57,628 nt of DNA from DAOUBF01 sp034432795 (GCA_034432795.1 DAOUBF010000012.1:1-57628); one strand, 5' to 3'; counted from the stretch's first letter, positions 40,880-49,332 are shown. Numbers and translations are program-made. The notes: generated from the letters alone by a model not told the origin.

Positions 40880-42165
40880 AGCACCTGCTGATCCAGGGCG
40901 CTACGCTGGCCGACGGCCGCCGCACCGACATCCTGATTGAGGGCGAGCGCATTGCGGCGGTCGGTCCGGGGTTATCCGCCCCGCCCGGCGCTGAAGTGGT
41001 GGAGGCGGCCGGCCTGCTCGCCCTGCCGGGGCTGATTGATGTTCACGTGCATCTGCGCGAGCCGGGAGGCGAGCACAAGGAGGACTTCACCACCGGCACG
41101 CGCGCGGCCCTGGCCGGGGGCGTGACCACCGTGCTGGGGATGCCCAACACCAGCCCGCCGCTGACCGATCGGGCTACTTTGACAGAAGCGCTGGCGTGGG
41201 CGTCGCGGAAAGCCGTGTGCGATTTCGGCCTGTTCGTGGGCGCCACGCCGGAGAACGCCGCCGAGGTGGCTGGCCTGGATGAGGCGGTGGGCCTGAAAGC
41301 CTACATTGGCTCCAGCACAGGCACGCTCCTGGTGGAGAGTTTCGCAGCGCAGATCGCGCATTTCTCCACCTATCCGAAGGCGCGCGTCCTGGCCGTCCAC
41401 GCCGAGGACGAGGAAGCGGTGCGCTGGTTTGCGACCCAGGGCCAGCGTCGCCCGCCGCTCTGTGCAGCGCTGGCCGTCGCCCGCGTGCTGGCCCTGGCGG
41501 AACACCTGGGCCGCCGCCTGCACATTTGCCACGTCTCCACAGCGCAAGAGGTCGCCCTCATCCGGGCGGCCAAGGCCAGGGGCGTGCCGGTCACCTGCGA
41601 AGTCACGCCGCATCACCTCTTCCTCACCGCCGAGCAGGGGGACGCCCCCCTGTATCGCATGAACCCGCCCCTGCGCTCCCCTGACGATGTGCGGGCGCTA
41701 TGGGCAAACCTGGACGTGTTTGACGCTATCGCTACGGACCACGCGCCGCATACGCTGGCGGAGAAATACGGCCCTGACCCGCCCGCCGGTGTGCCCGGCC
41801 TGGAGACGGCCTTGCCCTTGCTCCTGACCGCCGTCCGCGAAGGCCGCCTGACGCTTCCCGAGGTGGTCCGCCTGACGGCCAGTGGCCCGGCAAGGGCCTT
41901 TGGCCTGGCGCATAAAGGCCATCTGGCGCCCGGCTACGACGCCGATGTGACCCTGGTGGACCCGGAGGCCGCCTGGACGATCTCCAACGAGGGCCTGTTC
42001 ACCAGGTGCGGCTGGACGCCCTTCGCCGGACGGCGCGTCTGGGGGCGCGTGGTGCGCGTGTTCCTGCGCGGGCGGCTCGTCTTCGCCGATGGGGAGGTGT
42101 TGGCCGAGCCGGGCACGGGGCGGCGCGTCACCCAGTTGAGCGGAGATCAGAAATCGGAGATTTAG
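40876..42165 (+). CDS. pyrC: Dihydroorotase
   Basis: The start is TTG at 40876, overlapping the pyrK stop. The 429-residue protein is an amidohydrolase: zinc ligands in DVHVHLREPGGEHKED, GMPNTSPP, LKAYIGSSTG with the probable carboxylated Lys, HICHVST, TPHHL and IATDHAPHT. It closes carbamoyl aspartate to dihydroorotate. It is the last pyr gene; carAB is not in the window. The final ~10 residues are off-family and read into repeat-like sequence. Confidence 0.96.
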   Translation: MKHLLIQGATLADGRRTDILIEGERIAAVGPGLSAPPGAEVVEAAGLLALPGLIDVHVHLREPGGEHKEDFTTGTRAALAGGVTTVLGMPNTSPPLTDRATLTEALAWASRKAVCDFGLFVGATPENAAEVAGLDEAVGLKAYIGSSTGTLLVESFAAQIAHFSTYPKARVLAVHAEDEEAVRWFATQGQRRPPLCAALAVARVLALAEHLGRRLHICHVSTAQEVALIRAAKARGVPVTCEVTPHHLFLTAEQGDAPLYRMNPPLRSPDDVRALWANLDVFDAIATDHAPHTLAEKYGPDPPAGVPGLETALPLLLTAVREGRLTLPEVVRLTASGPARAFGLAHKGHLAPGYDADVTLVDPEAAWTISNEGLFTRCGWTPFAGRRVWGRVVRVFLRGRLVFADGEVLAEPGTGRRVTQLSGDQKSEI

Positions 42166-42187
42166 TAGATTACCGAACTGGAACGTA

Positions 42188-42232
42188 TTCCCCCTCCCCC
42201 ATCGCGGGGGAGGGCTGGGGTGGGGGGGTAAA
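42188..42232. repeat. G/C-rich palindromic repeat
   Basis: CCCCCTCCCCC and GGGGGAGGG arms around ATCG, just after pyrC; same family as at 9448 and 49270. Confidence 0.75.
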
Positions 42233-42250
42233 TCTGCTGAGATTGGAGAT

Positions 42251-43045
42251 TCAGTAGTCCGTTGACGATGGAGAGCGGAGGACGGGGGACGGAAGGCGGA
42301 TTCGTTTTAGCCCAGCCAGGGACGCCACCGCGATGCCCAGGTCAATCACCTGATCCAGCCGCCAGGCGCCAACCAGCGGCGAGGGGTCGCCGCGTGTGAA
42401 GCCGATGACGAACAGCCCCAGGCTGAACAGGCCCAGGGCCAGCAGGAAGCGCCCGCCCTCCGGCAGCCGGGCCTGGCGCAGCAGCACGAGCAGCACCAGG
42501 ACAGCCAGCGCCCAGCCCGCCGCGAACGCCTGCGAGACCAGGCGCGGCGCGACGATGCCGTAGATGTCGGGCAATTCGGCGGCCAGCCGCCGCCAGGGCG
42601 AGGTCGGGTCCAAAACCTCACGCCCATAATTGCAGCCCATCATCAGACACCCCGTCCAGCCCGCCGCCAGACCGACCAGCATCCCCGGTGCGGCGGCATC
42701 GGCCAGAGCGCCCAGGGGCAGACCGCGCCAGCGCGCCCAGACGATGAGCATGAGAACGCCAGCGAACAGCCCGCCGTGCCAGCTCAGCCCGCCCAGCCAG
42801 AGTTGCACCGCCTCGCCCAGGTGGTCATGGAAGTAGGCCCAGTTGACCAGGACGTAGCCCGCCCGTGCGCCGACCAGCCCGGCGATCACCGCCGCCAGCC
42901 CCGCGTTCAGCCAGCGCGACGCCTCCGCCCGATCCAGATGCCGGGCCGAGGCCATCAGCCAGACCAGCCCGGCGACGATGCCCACGTCCAGCAGGAGGGT
43001 GTAAGTGGAGAGCGTGACCGGCCCTAAATGGAGTGTGGGATACAT
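42251..43045 (-). CDS. lgt: Prolipoprotein diacylglyceryl transferase-like protein
   Basis: ATG 43045 is chosen because the -10 box lies just upstream, which excludes the longer frame from 43099. The ~264-residue protein has seven hydrophobic helices and Lgt sequences GARAGYVLVNWAYF and GLSWHGGLFAGVL. The signature helix usually reads GRxGNFxNxE; here it is GCLMMGCNYGRE, as in divergent Lgt-like members, so activity needs proof. Lgt adds diacylglycerol to the lipobox Cys. At least four lipoproteins are in this window. The C-terminal ~13 residues are repeat-derived. Confidence 0.83.
   Translation of the reverse strand: MYPTLHLGPVTLSTYTLLLDVGIVAGLVWLMASARHLDRAEASRWLNAGLAAVIAGLVGARAGYVLVNWAYFHDHLGEAVQLWLGGLSWHGGLFAGVLMLIVWARWRGLPLGALADAAAPGMLVGLAAGWTGCLMMGCNYGREVLDPTSPWRRLAAELPDIYGIVAPRLVSQAFAAGWALAVLVLLVLLRQARLPEGGRFLLALGLFSLGLFVIGFTRGDPSPLVGAWRLDQVIDLGIAVASLAGLKRIRLPSPVLRSPSSTDY
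42258..42300. repeat. Heptamer repeat at the end of the Lgt-like gene
   Basis: GGAGGACGGGGGACGGAAGG units are read on the minus strand as the last residues (PSPVLRSPSSTDY) of the Lgt-like protein. Confidence 0.8.
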
Positions 43046-43066
43046 ATGCCAGCCCGATGCTCCTTG

Positions 43067-43095
43067 TGTATATGCCAAAGGCCCTGCTTTGTCAA
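43067..43095 (-). promoter_or_regulatory. Promoter of the Lgt-like gene
   Basis: On the minus strand TTGACA (43095-43090), 17 nt, TATACA (43072-43067). The -35 overlaps the -35 of the divergent promoter. Confidence 0.7.
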
Positions 43096-43117
43096 GCATC
43101 CTGTGCCGGTGTATAAT
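43089..43117 (+). promoter_or_regulatory. Divergent promoter of the solute-binding lipoprotein
   Basis: TTGTCA (43089-43094), 17 nt, TATAAT (43112-43117). The leader is about 40 nt. Confidence 0.7.
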
Positions 43118-43162
43118 ACCTCCCCCCCAAGAGGGGCTTCATATGCTGAGCGCTAAAAGCTG

Positions 43163-44443
43163 ATGGTTCAACGTCTCCTGTCTATTGCGCTGGCTCTTCT
43201 CCTTATCGCCGCTTGTGGATCGGTCCCTGCAGCGCCTGGCCTGCTCAGCGGCGTGCAGCCGCTCCAGCCGCTCGTCCTCTGGCACGCGCTGCCGCCGCAG
43301 GCGACGGAGACCTTGTTGGAGCAGGTGGAACAATTCAACGCGCACAACCCCTGGGGCATCCGCCTGGCGGTGGAACGCCTGAGCACGCCCGCAGCATTGC
43401 GCGCCCAACTCAAGGCTGCCGCCGTGCGGGGCCGCCTGCCCGATCTGGCCTTGCTGGAGACTGCAGACCTAGGGGAGGTGCTCAACACGGGCGGTCTGGT
43501 GGACCTGCGCCCCTACGCGGACGATCCCCAGGAAGGGCTGGACAGGGCCGACCGGGACGACCTGTTGCCGCTGTTCTTCGGCGATGGCGCCACCCCCTGG
43601 GTGGGCGCTCCGGCCTATCTCCACCTGTTCGTCCTGTACTACAACGCGGATTGGCTGGCTCAACTGGGCGCGGCACCGCCCTCCAGTTGGGAGGACTTCA
43701 GGCAATTGTGTCTGAACGCCGTGGCCACAACCAACGCCCTGGACCACGTTGGTTACGTCTACGTGGAGGACGAGGCGCTTTTCCTCAGTTGGCTGTGGGG
43801 CCGCGGCGGCGACGCGCTCAGCGGCGACGGGCGGCATGTGGCCTTCCACAGCCAGGCCGGCCTGGACGCCCTCTATTTGCTCAACGAACTGGTGAAGAGC
43901 GGCTGCGCCTACGTGGGTGACGGGGCCACTGCGCGGGATGATTTCGCGCATGGGCGCGCCCTGTTCACATTCGCCTCCACCGCCGAACTGGAGGACTACA
44001 GAAAAGCGATCAAAGACGCGGCCATCCTCAACCGCTGGGCCATCGCCGCCCCGCCGCACACCACCGAGCAGCCGGTCGTCCTCGCTTCTGGCCCGTACTG
44101 GACGATCTGGCGCACCACGCCGGAGCGCCAGCGGGCTGCCTGGCGCGTCATCCGCTGGTTCACCAGCCCGACGATAGCAGCCGGTTGGGCCTACCGGCTG
44201 CACGCGCTGCCTGTGCGGGCTTCGGCAGCACGCGCCCTGAGCGCCACCCTGATAGATGACCGGCCCATGCAGGTAGCCCTGGACCTTTTGAGTGTGGCCC
44301 GCAGTGAGCCGGTCCTGCCAGGCTGGGGCGATGTGCGTCGCCTGATGGCCCAGGCGCTCACCCAGGCCGCGCACGGCGTCTCGCCGGATCAGGCCCTCAA
44401 CGAGGCCGCCGACCTGGCCGAGCGTATCCTCTCCCCGCGCTAA
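43163..44443 (+). CDS. Extracellular solute-binding lipoprotein (sugar ABC type)
   Basis: The 426-residue protein has a signal peptide with lipobox LIAAC. Its bilobal binding-protein pattern includes LVLWHALPPQATETLLEQ, the early cluster-B type strand seen in UgpB/MalE-like proteins. Later come VLYYNADWLAQLG, SSWEDFRQLC, GYWTIW-like and AAWRVIRWFTSPTIAAGWA, again typical. It should capture a sugar or glycerophosphodiester outside the membrane. No permease or ATPase gene follows; instead a chaperone-like lipoprotein and a secreted propeller protein do. Confidence 0.88.
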   Translation: MVQRLLSIALALLLIAACGSVPAAPGLLSGVQPLQPLVLWHALPPQATETLLEQVEQFNAHNPWGIRLAVERLSTPAALRAQLKAAAVRGRLPDLALLETADLGEVLNTGGLVDLRPYADDPQEGLDRADRDDLLPLFFGDGATPWVGAPAYLHLFVLYYNADWLAQLGAAPPSSWEDFRQLCLNAVATTNALDHVGYVYVEDEALFLSWLWGRGGDALSGDGRHVAFHSQAGLDALYLLNELVKSGCAYVGDGATARDDFAHGRALFTFASTAELEDYRKAIKDAAILNRWAIAAPPHTTEQPVVLASGPYWTIWRTTPERQRAAWRVIRWFTSPTIAAGWAYRLHALPVRASAARALSATLIDDRPMQVALDLLSVARSEPVLPGWGDVRRLMAQALTQAAHGVSPDQALNEAADLAERILSPR

Positions 44444-44479
44444 CAAGGAGATGAGAGATTGGGGATTCAGTAAATTACA

Positions 44480-44576
44480 GGGTTACCCCCCACCCCGGCC
44501 CTCCCCCACACAGGGGGGAGGGGGTAGCTTCCCTCCACCATCCAGGGGGAGGGGCAGGGAGGGGGTGACAGTTCGG
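44480..44576. repeat. Two tandem G/C-rich palindromes
   Basis: Two hairpins of the CCCTCCC/GGGAGGG family (44483-44526 and 44530-44574) fill the gap between the two lipoprotein genes. Confidence 0.75.
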
Positions 44577-44612
44577 CGACCTGCGGAGATTGGGGATGAA
44601 CAGGATCAAGAC

Positions 44613-45479
44613 ATGACGAAGCCACAGAGATCAGCACACTCCATCCCGGTCGTTCGTCCTTCGCCCATCGTCCTGCGTCCTGGTCTGGCCGTTCTCCTGG
44701 CGCTGCTCCTGGCCGGTTGTCGGGCGGGGGCACCGCCTTCCACCCCGGCTGTGGATGCCGACTACCTGGCCTGCCGCACCGCGATTGAACGCGTGTATTA
44801 CAGCCAGCGCGAGGAGGCGCCCCCATTTGAGCAGGTGTTCACGCCGGAGGTGATGCAGAAGCGTGTGGCGGAGGAACTGCTCAAAGAGCGCCTGCTGGCC
44901 GAGGTCTTTAATCAACGGATCAGTGATGATGAGTTGTCTATGGAATGGGATCGGATTCGCCAGACCACGCAGGCGCCGCAGGTGCTGGCCCAGTTGGAAG
45001 CCGCCCTGGGGAATGACCCCGCCCGCATCAAGGCCTGCCTGGTTAAACCCATCCTGGTAGACCGCTTCCTGCGCGATGCCTACGCCAACAATACCGCGCT
45101 CCACCAGGCCGAATACGATGAGGCCAACCGCCTGCGCCAGCGCGTGCTCGCTGGCGAGTCCATGCGGACTGTGGGCGGCGACCGCTACAGCGAGTTGATC
45201 TACGATGCCAACGCGAAGCCCGTAGCTGAGCCGCCCGAACCCGGCACCCCCCAGATCATCCCGCTGAGCGCGATGGAGCCGGAGATCAAACAGGTGATTG
45301 AGGAGCAATTGCAGCAGCCAGGCGACGTCAGCCAGGTGATCGTCGGGCGGGATGACTTCAAGCTGCTGCGCCTGGTTGAGCGCCAACCCGACCGGATTGC
45401 CCTGGAACTCATCCTCATCCCCAAGCGCCCCTTTGATGACTGGCTCAACCAGGAGCGGCAGAAGCGTGGGCAGGGCTAA
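44613..45479 (+). CDS. Lipoprotein, SurA/PrsA-like helical domain
   Basis: ATG 44613 is chosen, since the longer frame from 44451 runs through palindromic repeats. The 288-residue protein has a signal peptide with lipobox LLLAGC. Its helical domain has EVMQKRVAEELLKERLLAEVFNQRISDDEL, in parts like the N-terminal chaperone domain of SurA/PrsA foldases. A later segment, VSQVIVGRDDFKLLRLVER, resembles the end of a parvulin domain, but a full PPIase motif is not evident. It probably helps fold secreted proteins. The signal-peptide head (VVRPSPIVLRP) is encoded by the heptamer repeat. Confidence 0.68.
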   Translation: MTKPQRSAHSIPVVRPSPIVLRPGLAVLLALLLAGCRAGAPPSTPAVDADYLACRTAIERVYYSQREEAPPFEQVFTPEVMQKRVAEELLKERLLAEVFNQRISDDELSMEWDRIRQTTQAPQVLAQLEAALGNDPARIKACLVKPILVDRFLRDAYANNTALHQAEYDEANRLRQRVLAGESMRTVGGDRYSELIYDANAKPVAEPPEPGTPQIIPLSAMEPEIKQVIEEQLQQPGDVSQVIVGRDDFKLLRLVERQPDRIALELILIPKRPFDDWLNQERQKRGQG

Positions 45480-45487
45480 AGGGTGAC

Positions 45488-48280
45488 GTGTCGGCTGGAC
45501 TGCGCCTGGCGCTCTTGCTTTCATTGCTGCTCAGCCTCCACCTGTCCTCTCCGCTATCTGGAGAAGGAGCGGGAGAGAAGTGGGCCGCCTCAGAGGGGGA
45601 CTGGCCGCAACTGCGCCACGACCCCGCCCACAGCGGCTACAGCGATGATCCCGTCTTCGCCCACCCACCTGCCGGGAGGCTGTCACTGCGCTGGAAGGTC
45701 AGGCTGGGCGAGCGCGTGGAAAGCCCCGCCGAGCCGATCGTCGCCGCAGGCCGCGTCTTCGTGGGCGTCATGGACGGCCGCTTCCACGCCCTGGATGCCC
45801 TTACGGGCGAACCGCTCTGGAGCTACACGACGGGCGACGCCATCACCAGCGCCGCCGCCTATGCCGATGGCCGCGTTATCTTTGGCTCAACCGACGGCGC
45901 AGTGTACGCGTTAGACGCCGCCAGCGGCAGGCTGCTGTGGCGCTTCCAGACCGGCGGGCCGGTGTGGTCGTCGCCGTCCATCGTGGATGGGCGGGTGTAT
46001 ATCGGCAGCTTTGATGGGCGCCTGTACGCGCTGGACGCGGCCACCGGCGTAGAGGTCTGGCGCTACGACACCGGCAGCAAGGTGATCGCCTCGCCCGCTG
46101 TGGGGGGTGGGCACGTCTATTTCGGCGCGGAGAACGTGACCGCTTACGCGCTGGATGCGGCCAGCGGCAGATTGATCTGGTCGCGCCCGTTGTACGGCGT
46201 GAACATGCGCGGCGTGATCCCCGTGCTGCACCTGCCCTCAAACACCGTGATCTTTGAGACCATGCGGCCGGGCCTGGGGGTCTATCGCCCGGAGGATGGC
46301 CGGGAGGCGTTCGCTTCCCTGCCCGCGCCGCACCTGTGGAACAGCTATTACCAGCGCTACCCGGAGCGCCGCAGCCTGTACTTCCTGGATGCCACCACCG
46401 GCCAGGACAAGTGGGACCCGGCGAATGGCCGCTATATCCCCCTGCCCCTGCCCTACTGGAATTTCCTCTATCCACTCGTGGACCCGCAGGGGCGTGCTCT
46501 CATTGTCGCCTCTGGCGGCGGGGCCGGGCAGGACCTGCGCCTGTGGCAGGTCAACCTGTTTGACGGCAGCGTGACCCAACTGGCGGGCCAGGAGGCGTTC
46601 ACGCACGCCCCAGGCGAGACCGGCCCGCATACGCTCGTTGGGGAGCAGTACTATACCACCTATGATGCCGATCTGGGCGTGTTTGACATCGCGCGCAAAA
46701 CGAAGCGTGCCCTCTTCGGGCGGCTGGATGATGGCTTAACCTTTGGCGTCCCCTATAATCCTATGGACCCGCCGCCCTCGGTGCATCTCAGCCGCTACGG
46801 GTGCATCAGCATGGGCCACTGCGTCATGGCGGCAGGCCCCCTCGTTGTGGCCCAGGGCCTGGGCTACTACGTCTCCTACGGCTGGCTGTACGCCATTGGC
46901 CCGCAGGCAACGGCGGCACCAAAGGCCTGGGATGTGTCTGCTCCGTTAGACGGAGGACGGGGGACGGAGGACGCCGGAGGCTCCATCGTCCGTCCTCCGT
47001 CCTCCGTCCTATTTGACCCCTGGACCGAGCTTTCCAACCAGGTGGCGCAAATGCTCGCTGACGGCGACCTGACGCCGCAGGGCAAGTTCTACGGCGGGGC
47101 GCCGGAGAGCCTGTACGCCTTCTGGTTTGAGGGGGAGACGATCGCGGCCCTGGCCCAGGCGCTCCCCTATCTCCCGCCCGATCTGCGCGCCCGGACGCAG
47201 GCCTATTTGCGGCAAAAGATGCGCGATGTCATGCTGGACCCGGCGGAGTACGCTTACGAACGGCGCTGCCTGCGTTGGGGGGCCTCAGGCGTGATCCGCA
47301 ACTGCGAATTGGAGCCGGGCGCGATCCAGGTCTGGTGGTTTGTGAACAACCCCAACCTGATCGCCCGGCGCCTGTACGCCACCTGGGCCTATGCCGCCTA
47401 CAGCGGCGATTGGGAGTTCATCCGGCGGCACTGGCCGGTCTTCCGCAACGTCTTCAACAACCTGGGCCGGTACTATGATGCCTCGCTGGGCTTCTACAAC
47501 TTCCCCGACTGGCTGGCGGGCTGGTTCTCGCTCAACGACCAGATGAACGCGGCCCTGGCGATCTCGCGCATGGCAGCGCAGGTGGGGGACACGCAGACCA
47601 AGGCAGACGCCGACGCCAAACTGGAGGCAATGAAAGCCGCCCGCCTACGTCACGGGCATTATGTTCAGGCCCAATACGATCAGGGCGCGTTCCGCCCCCT
47701 GCCGTCCCCGGTCACGCCCGATGGCCACGTTGACCCCTATGGCTACTATGCCATCGCTGTTGAAGCCTTCCTCCCCTGTGAAGGGCGCCTTGACCGTGAC
47801 ACTGACGTGCGCCAGGTGATCTACGAAGCGCCGGGCACGATTGAGATTGGGGGGACCTATGGCCGGGCCTATTCCGACCTGGTGGGCTACCGCCCCCTGG
47901 ACCCGGAGATCGGCGCCTGGCTGCGCCAGAACCTGCTGGAGGAGACCCGGCGCTATGTGGCGGCAATAGAGTGCCTGAACCCCTGGTGGTACTGGAGCGA
48001 CTTCGCGCCGGAGACGGTGGGGCATGGCCAGGAGCGCTACACCTCGCCCTTCCTCTCCTTCTCCATGTTCCAGGTGAAAGCCTATGTCCTGAACGCGCCG
48101 TACAGCGAACTGGTCCGGGAGTTGCCCTGGAGCTACGCGGAGACCGGCCACCGCGACCGTTACCGCCTGCTCAACCTGATCGCGCTGTTGCGGGCGCCGG
48201 GCGCGCCACCCGATTGGCGGGCTGTCGTCCGGCCGCCCCTGCCTTTCTACCTGCCCCTCTTGTATAAGGCCCCTCCATGA
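45488..48280 (+). CDS. Secreted PQQ-like beta-propeller fused to an (alpha/alpha) toroid
   Basis: GTG start 8 nt after the upstream stop. A signal peptide (LRLALLLSLLLSLHLSS) is followed by PQQ/quinoprotein-type blades (residues about 40-480) with repeats of GRVYIGSFDGRLYALDAATG. The linker at about 487-508 (DGGRGTEDAGG...RPPSSVL) is a heptamer repeat. Residues about 510-930 are all-helical with Trp/Tyr-rich motifs (GDWEFIRRHWPVFRNVFNNLGRY; NPWWYWSDFAPE), like the catalytic toroids of glycoside hydrolases or lyases. No cofactor or catalytic residue can be named. A role in extracellular polysaccharide processing fits the neighbours (inference). Confidence 0.75.
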   Translation: MSAGLRLALLLSLLLSLHLSSPLSGEGAGEKWAASEGDWPQLRHDPAHSGYSDDPVFAHPPAGRLSLRWKVRLGERVESPAEPIVAAGRVFVGVMDGRFHALDALTGEPLWSYTTGDAITSAAAYADGRVIFGSTDGAVYALDAASGRLLWRFQTGGPVWSSPSIVDGRVYIGSFDGRLYALDAATGVEVWRYDTGSKVIASPAVGGGHVYFGAENVTAYALDAASGRLIWSRPLYGVNMRGVIPVLHLPSNTVIFETMRPGLGVYRPEDGREAFASLPAPHLWNSYYQRYPERRSLYFLDATTGQDKWDPANGRYIPLPLPYWNFLYPLVDPQGRALIVASGGGAGQDLRLWQVNLFDGSVTQLAGQEAFTHAPGETGPHTLVGEQYYTTYDADLGVFDIARKTKRALFGRLDDGLTFGVPYNPMDPPPSVHLSRYGCISMGHCVMAAGPLVVAQGLGYYVSYGWLYAIGPQATAAPKAWDVSAPLDGGRGTEDAGGSIVRPPSSVLFDPWTELSNQVAQMLADGDLTPQGKFYGGAPESLYAFWFEGETIAALAQALPYLPPDLRARTQAYLRQKMRDVMLDPAEYAYERRCLRWGASGVIRNCELEPGAIQVWWFVNNPNLIARRLYATWAYAAYSGDWEFIRRHWPVFRNVFNNLGRYYDASLGFYNFPDWLAGWFSLNDQMNAALAISRMAAQVGDTQTKADADAKLEAMKAARLRHGHYVQAQYDQGAFRPLPSPVTPDGHVDPYGYYAIAVEAFLPCEGRLDRDTDVRQVIYEAPGTIEIGGTYGRAYSDLVGYRPLDPEIGAWLRQNLLEETRRYVAAIECLNPWWYWSDFAPETVGHGQERYTSPFLSFSMFQVKAYVLNAPYSELVRELPWSYAETGHRDRYRLLNLIALLRAPGAPPDWRAVVRPPLPFYLPLLYKAPP
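46950..47012. repeat. Palindromic heptamer repeat in the propeller/toroid linker
   Basis: GACGGAGGACGGGGGACGG and, after a short centre, the inverted CGTCCGTCCTCCGTCC. It is the most symmetric copy of the heptamer family and lies exactly between two domains. Confidence 0.85.
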
Positions 48281-48299
48281 AGGAGTGACGAAGACCTGC

Positions 48300-48412
48300 C
48301 CTCGCCCCCATAAGAGGGGAGGGAACACACCCCCTCCCCCCTCTGTGGGGAAGGGCCGGGGTGGGGGGCAGAATCACCCCTTCCTCACCCCCCGTCCAGG
48401 GGGAGGGAAGGG
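48300..48412. repeat. Two or three G/C-rich palindromes
   Basis: CCCTCCCC/GGGGAGGG-type hairpins near 48305-48320, 48330-48367 and 48385-48412 separate the propeller gene from the IMPase-family gene. Confidence 0.75.
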
Positions 48413-48445
48413 AATAGGCTTCTGGCAGCCTCCTCACGGGCCGGT

Positions 48446-48451
48446 TATAAT
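48446..48451 (+). promoter_or_regulatory. TATAAT -10 box for leaderless IMPase mRNA
   Basis: A perfect TATAAT ends 8 nt before the ATG at 48460; no ribosome site is present. Confidence 0.55.
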
Positions 48452-48459
48452 TGACCGCG

Positions 48460-49266
48460 ATGGACATCGCTGAACTGGATGAAGCCCTGGCGTTCGCCTG
48501 CGCCCTGGCCGACGACGCGGCGCAACGGCTGCTCGGCTATTTCGGGCAGGTGGAGGGCGAACGCAAGGCCGACGGCTCGCTTGTGACCCTGGCCGACCTG
48601 GAGGTGGATCGGGCCTTGCAGGCGGCCATCCGCGCCCGTTTCCCCGATCACGGCATCATCTCCGAGGAAAATAGCGCGCTCTACAGCGGCGAGGCGCTCT
48701 GCTGGGTGCTTGATCCGCTGGATGGGACCGTCAATTTCGTCTGGGGCCTGCCTATCTGGGGCGTCTCCATTGCACTGGTGGAGCAGGGGCTGCCCGTCGT
48801 CGGCGTGGCCGACTTCCCCGTCTTGCGCCAGCGCTTCACTGCCCGGCGTGGCGGCGGCGCCTTCCTCAATGGCCGCCCCATTCGCGTCCGCCCCGATGTC
48901 CGCCCCGACTTCAATGCCCTGATCGGCCTGGACTCGCGGGCCTACCGCCGCGCCTTTGTGAACACCTCGCTGAAGGTGCGCATCCTGGGGTCCGCCGTGT
49001 ACGATCTGCTTATGGTGGCCAGGGGGAGCGAGATGGCCTGCACACAGTCGGCGGTCAAGCTCTGGGATGTGGCGGCGGCCTGGCTGATCGCGGAGGAGGC
49101 GGGCGCGACGATTGCCAACGCCGAGGGGCCGCCCTTCTTCCCCCTCCAGCCCGGCAGCGACTATAAGCTGGTTCGGGCGCGCACTACCGCCGCTGCCAAT
49201 CAGGCGCTCTGGCAGATGGTGGAGGCGGCCTGGCAGCCCCGCGCCCGGCCCAATGGATCCACGTAA
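48460..49266 (+). CDS. Inositol monophosphatase-family phosphatase
   Basis: The ATG at 48460 is preferred to a TTG at 48451, which lies on the -10 box. The 268-residue protein has the metal-binding set: SEEN (first Glu), DPLDGTVNF, and SAVKLWDVAAAWLIAEEAGA. It dephosphorylates inositol-1-phosphate or a related sugar phosphate (histidinol-phosphate or fructose-bisphosphate members look similar). It is a single gene before the threonine dehydratase. Confidence 0.92.
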   Translation: MDIAELDEALAFACALADDAAQRLLGYFGQVEGERKADGSLVTLADLEVDRALQAAIRARFPDHGIISEENSALYSGEALCWVLDPLDGTVNFVWGLPIWGVSIALVEQGLPVVGVADFPVLRQRFTARRGGGAFLNGRPIRVRPDVRPDFNALIGLDSRAYRRAFVNTSLKVRILGSAVYDLLMVARGSEMACTQSAVKLWDVAAAWLIAEEAGATIANAEGPPFFPLQPGSDYKLVRARTTAAANQALWQMVEAAWQPRARPNGST

Positions 49267-49269
49267 TAT

Positions 49270-49332
49270 TGTCACCCCGTCCAAGGGGGATGTTGCCCCC
49301 GTTGTGGGGGAGGGTCGGGGTGGGGGGGGGAA
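49270..49332. repeat. G/C-rich palindromic repeats
   Basis: Two hairpins of the REP-like family (CCCGTCCAAGGGGG and CCCCCGTTGTGGGGG cores) between two same-strand genes. Confidence 0.75.
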
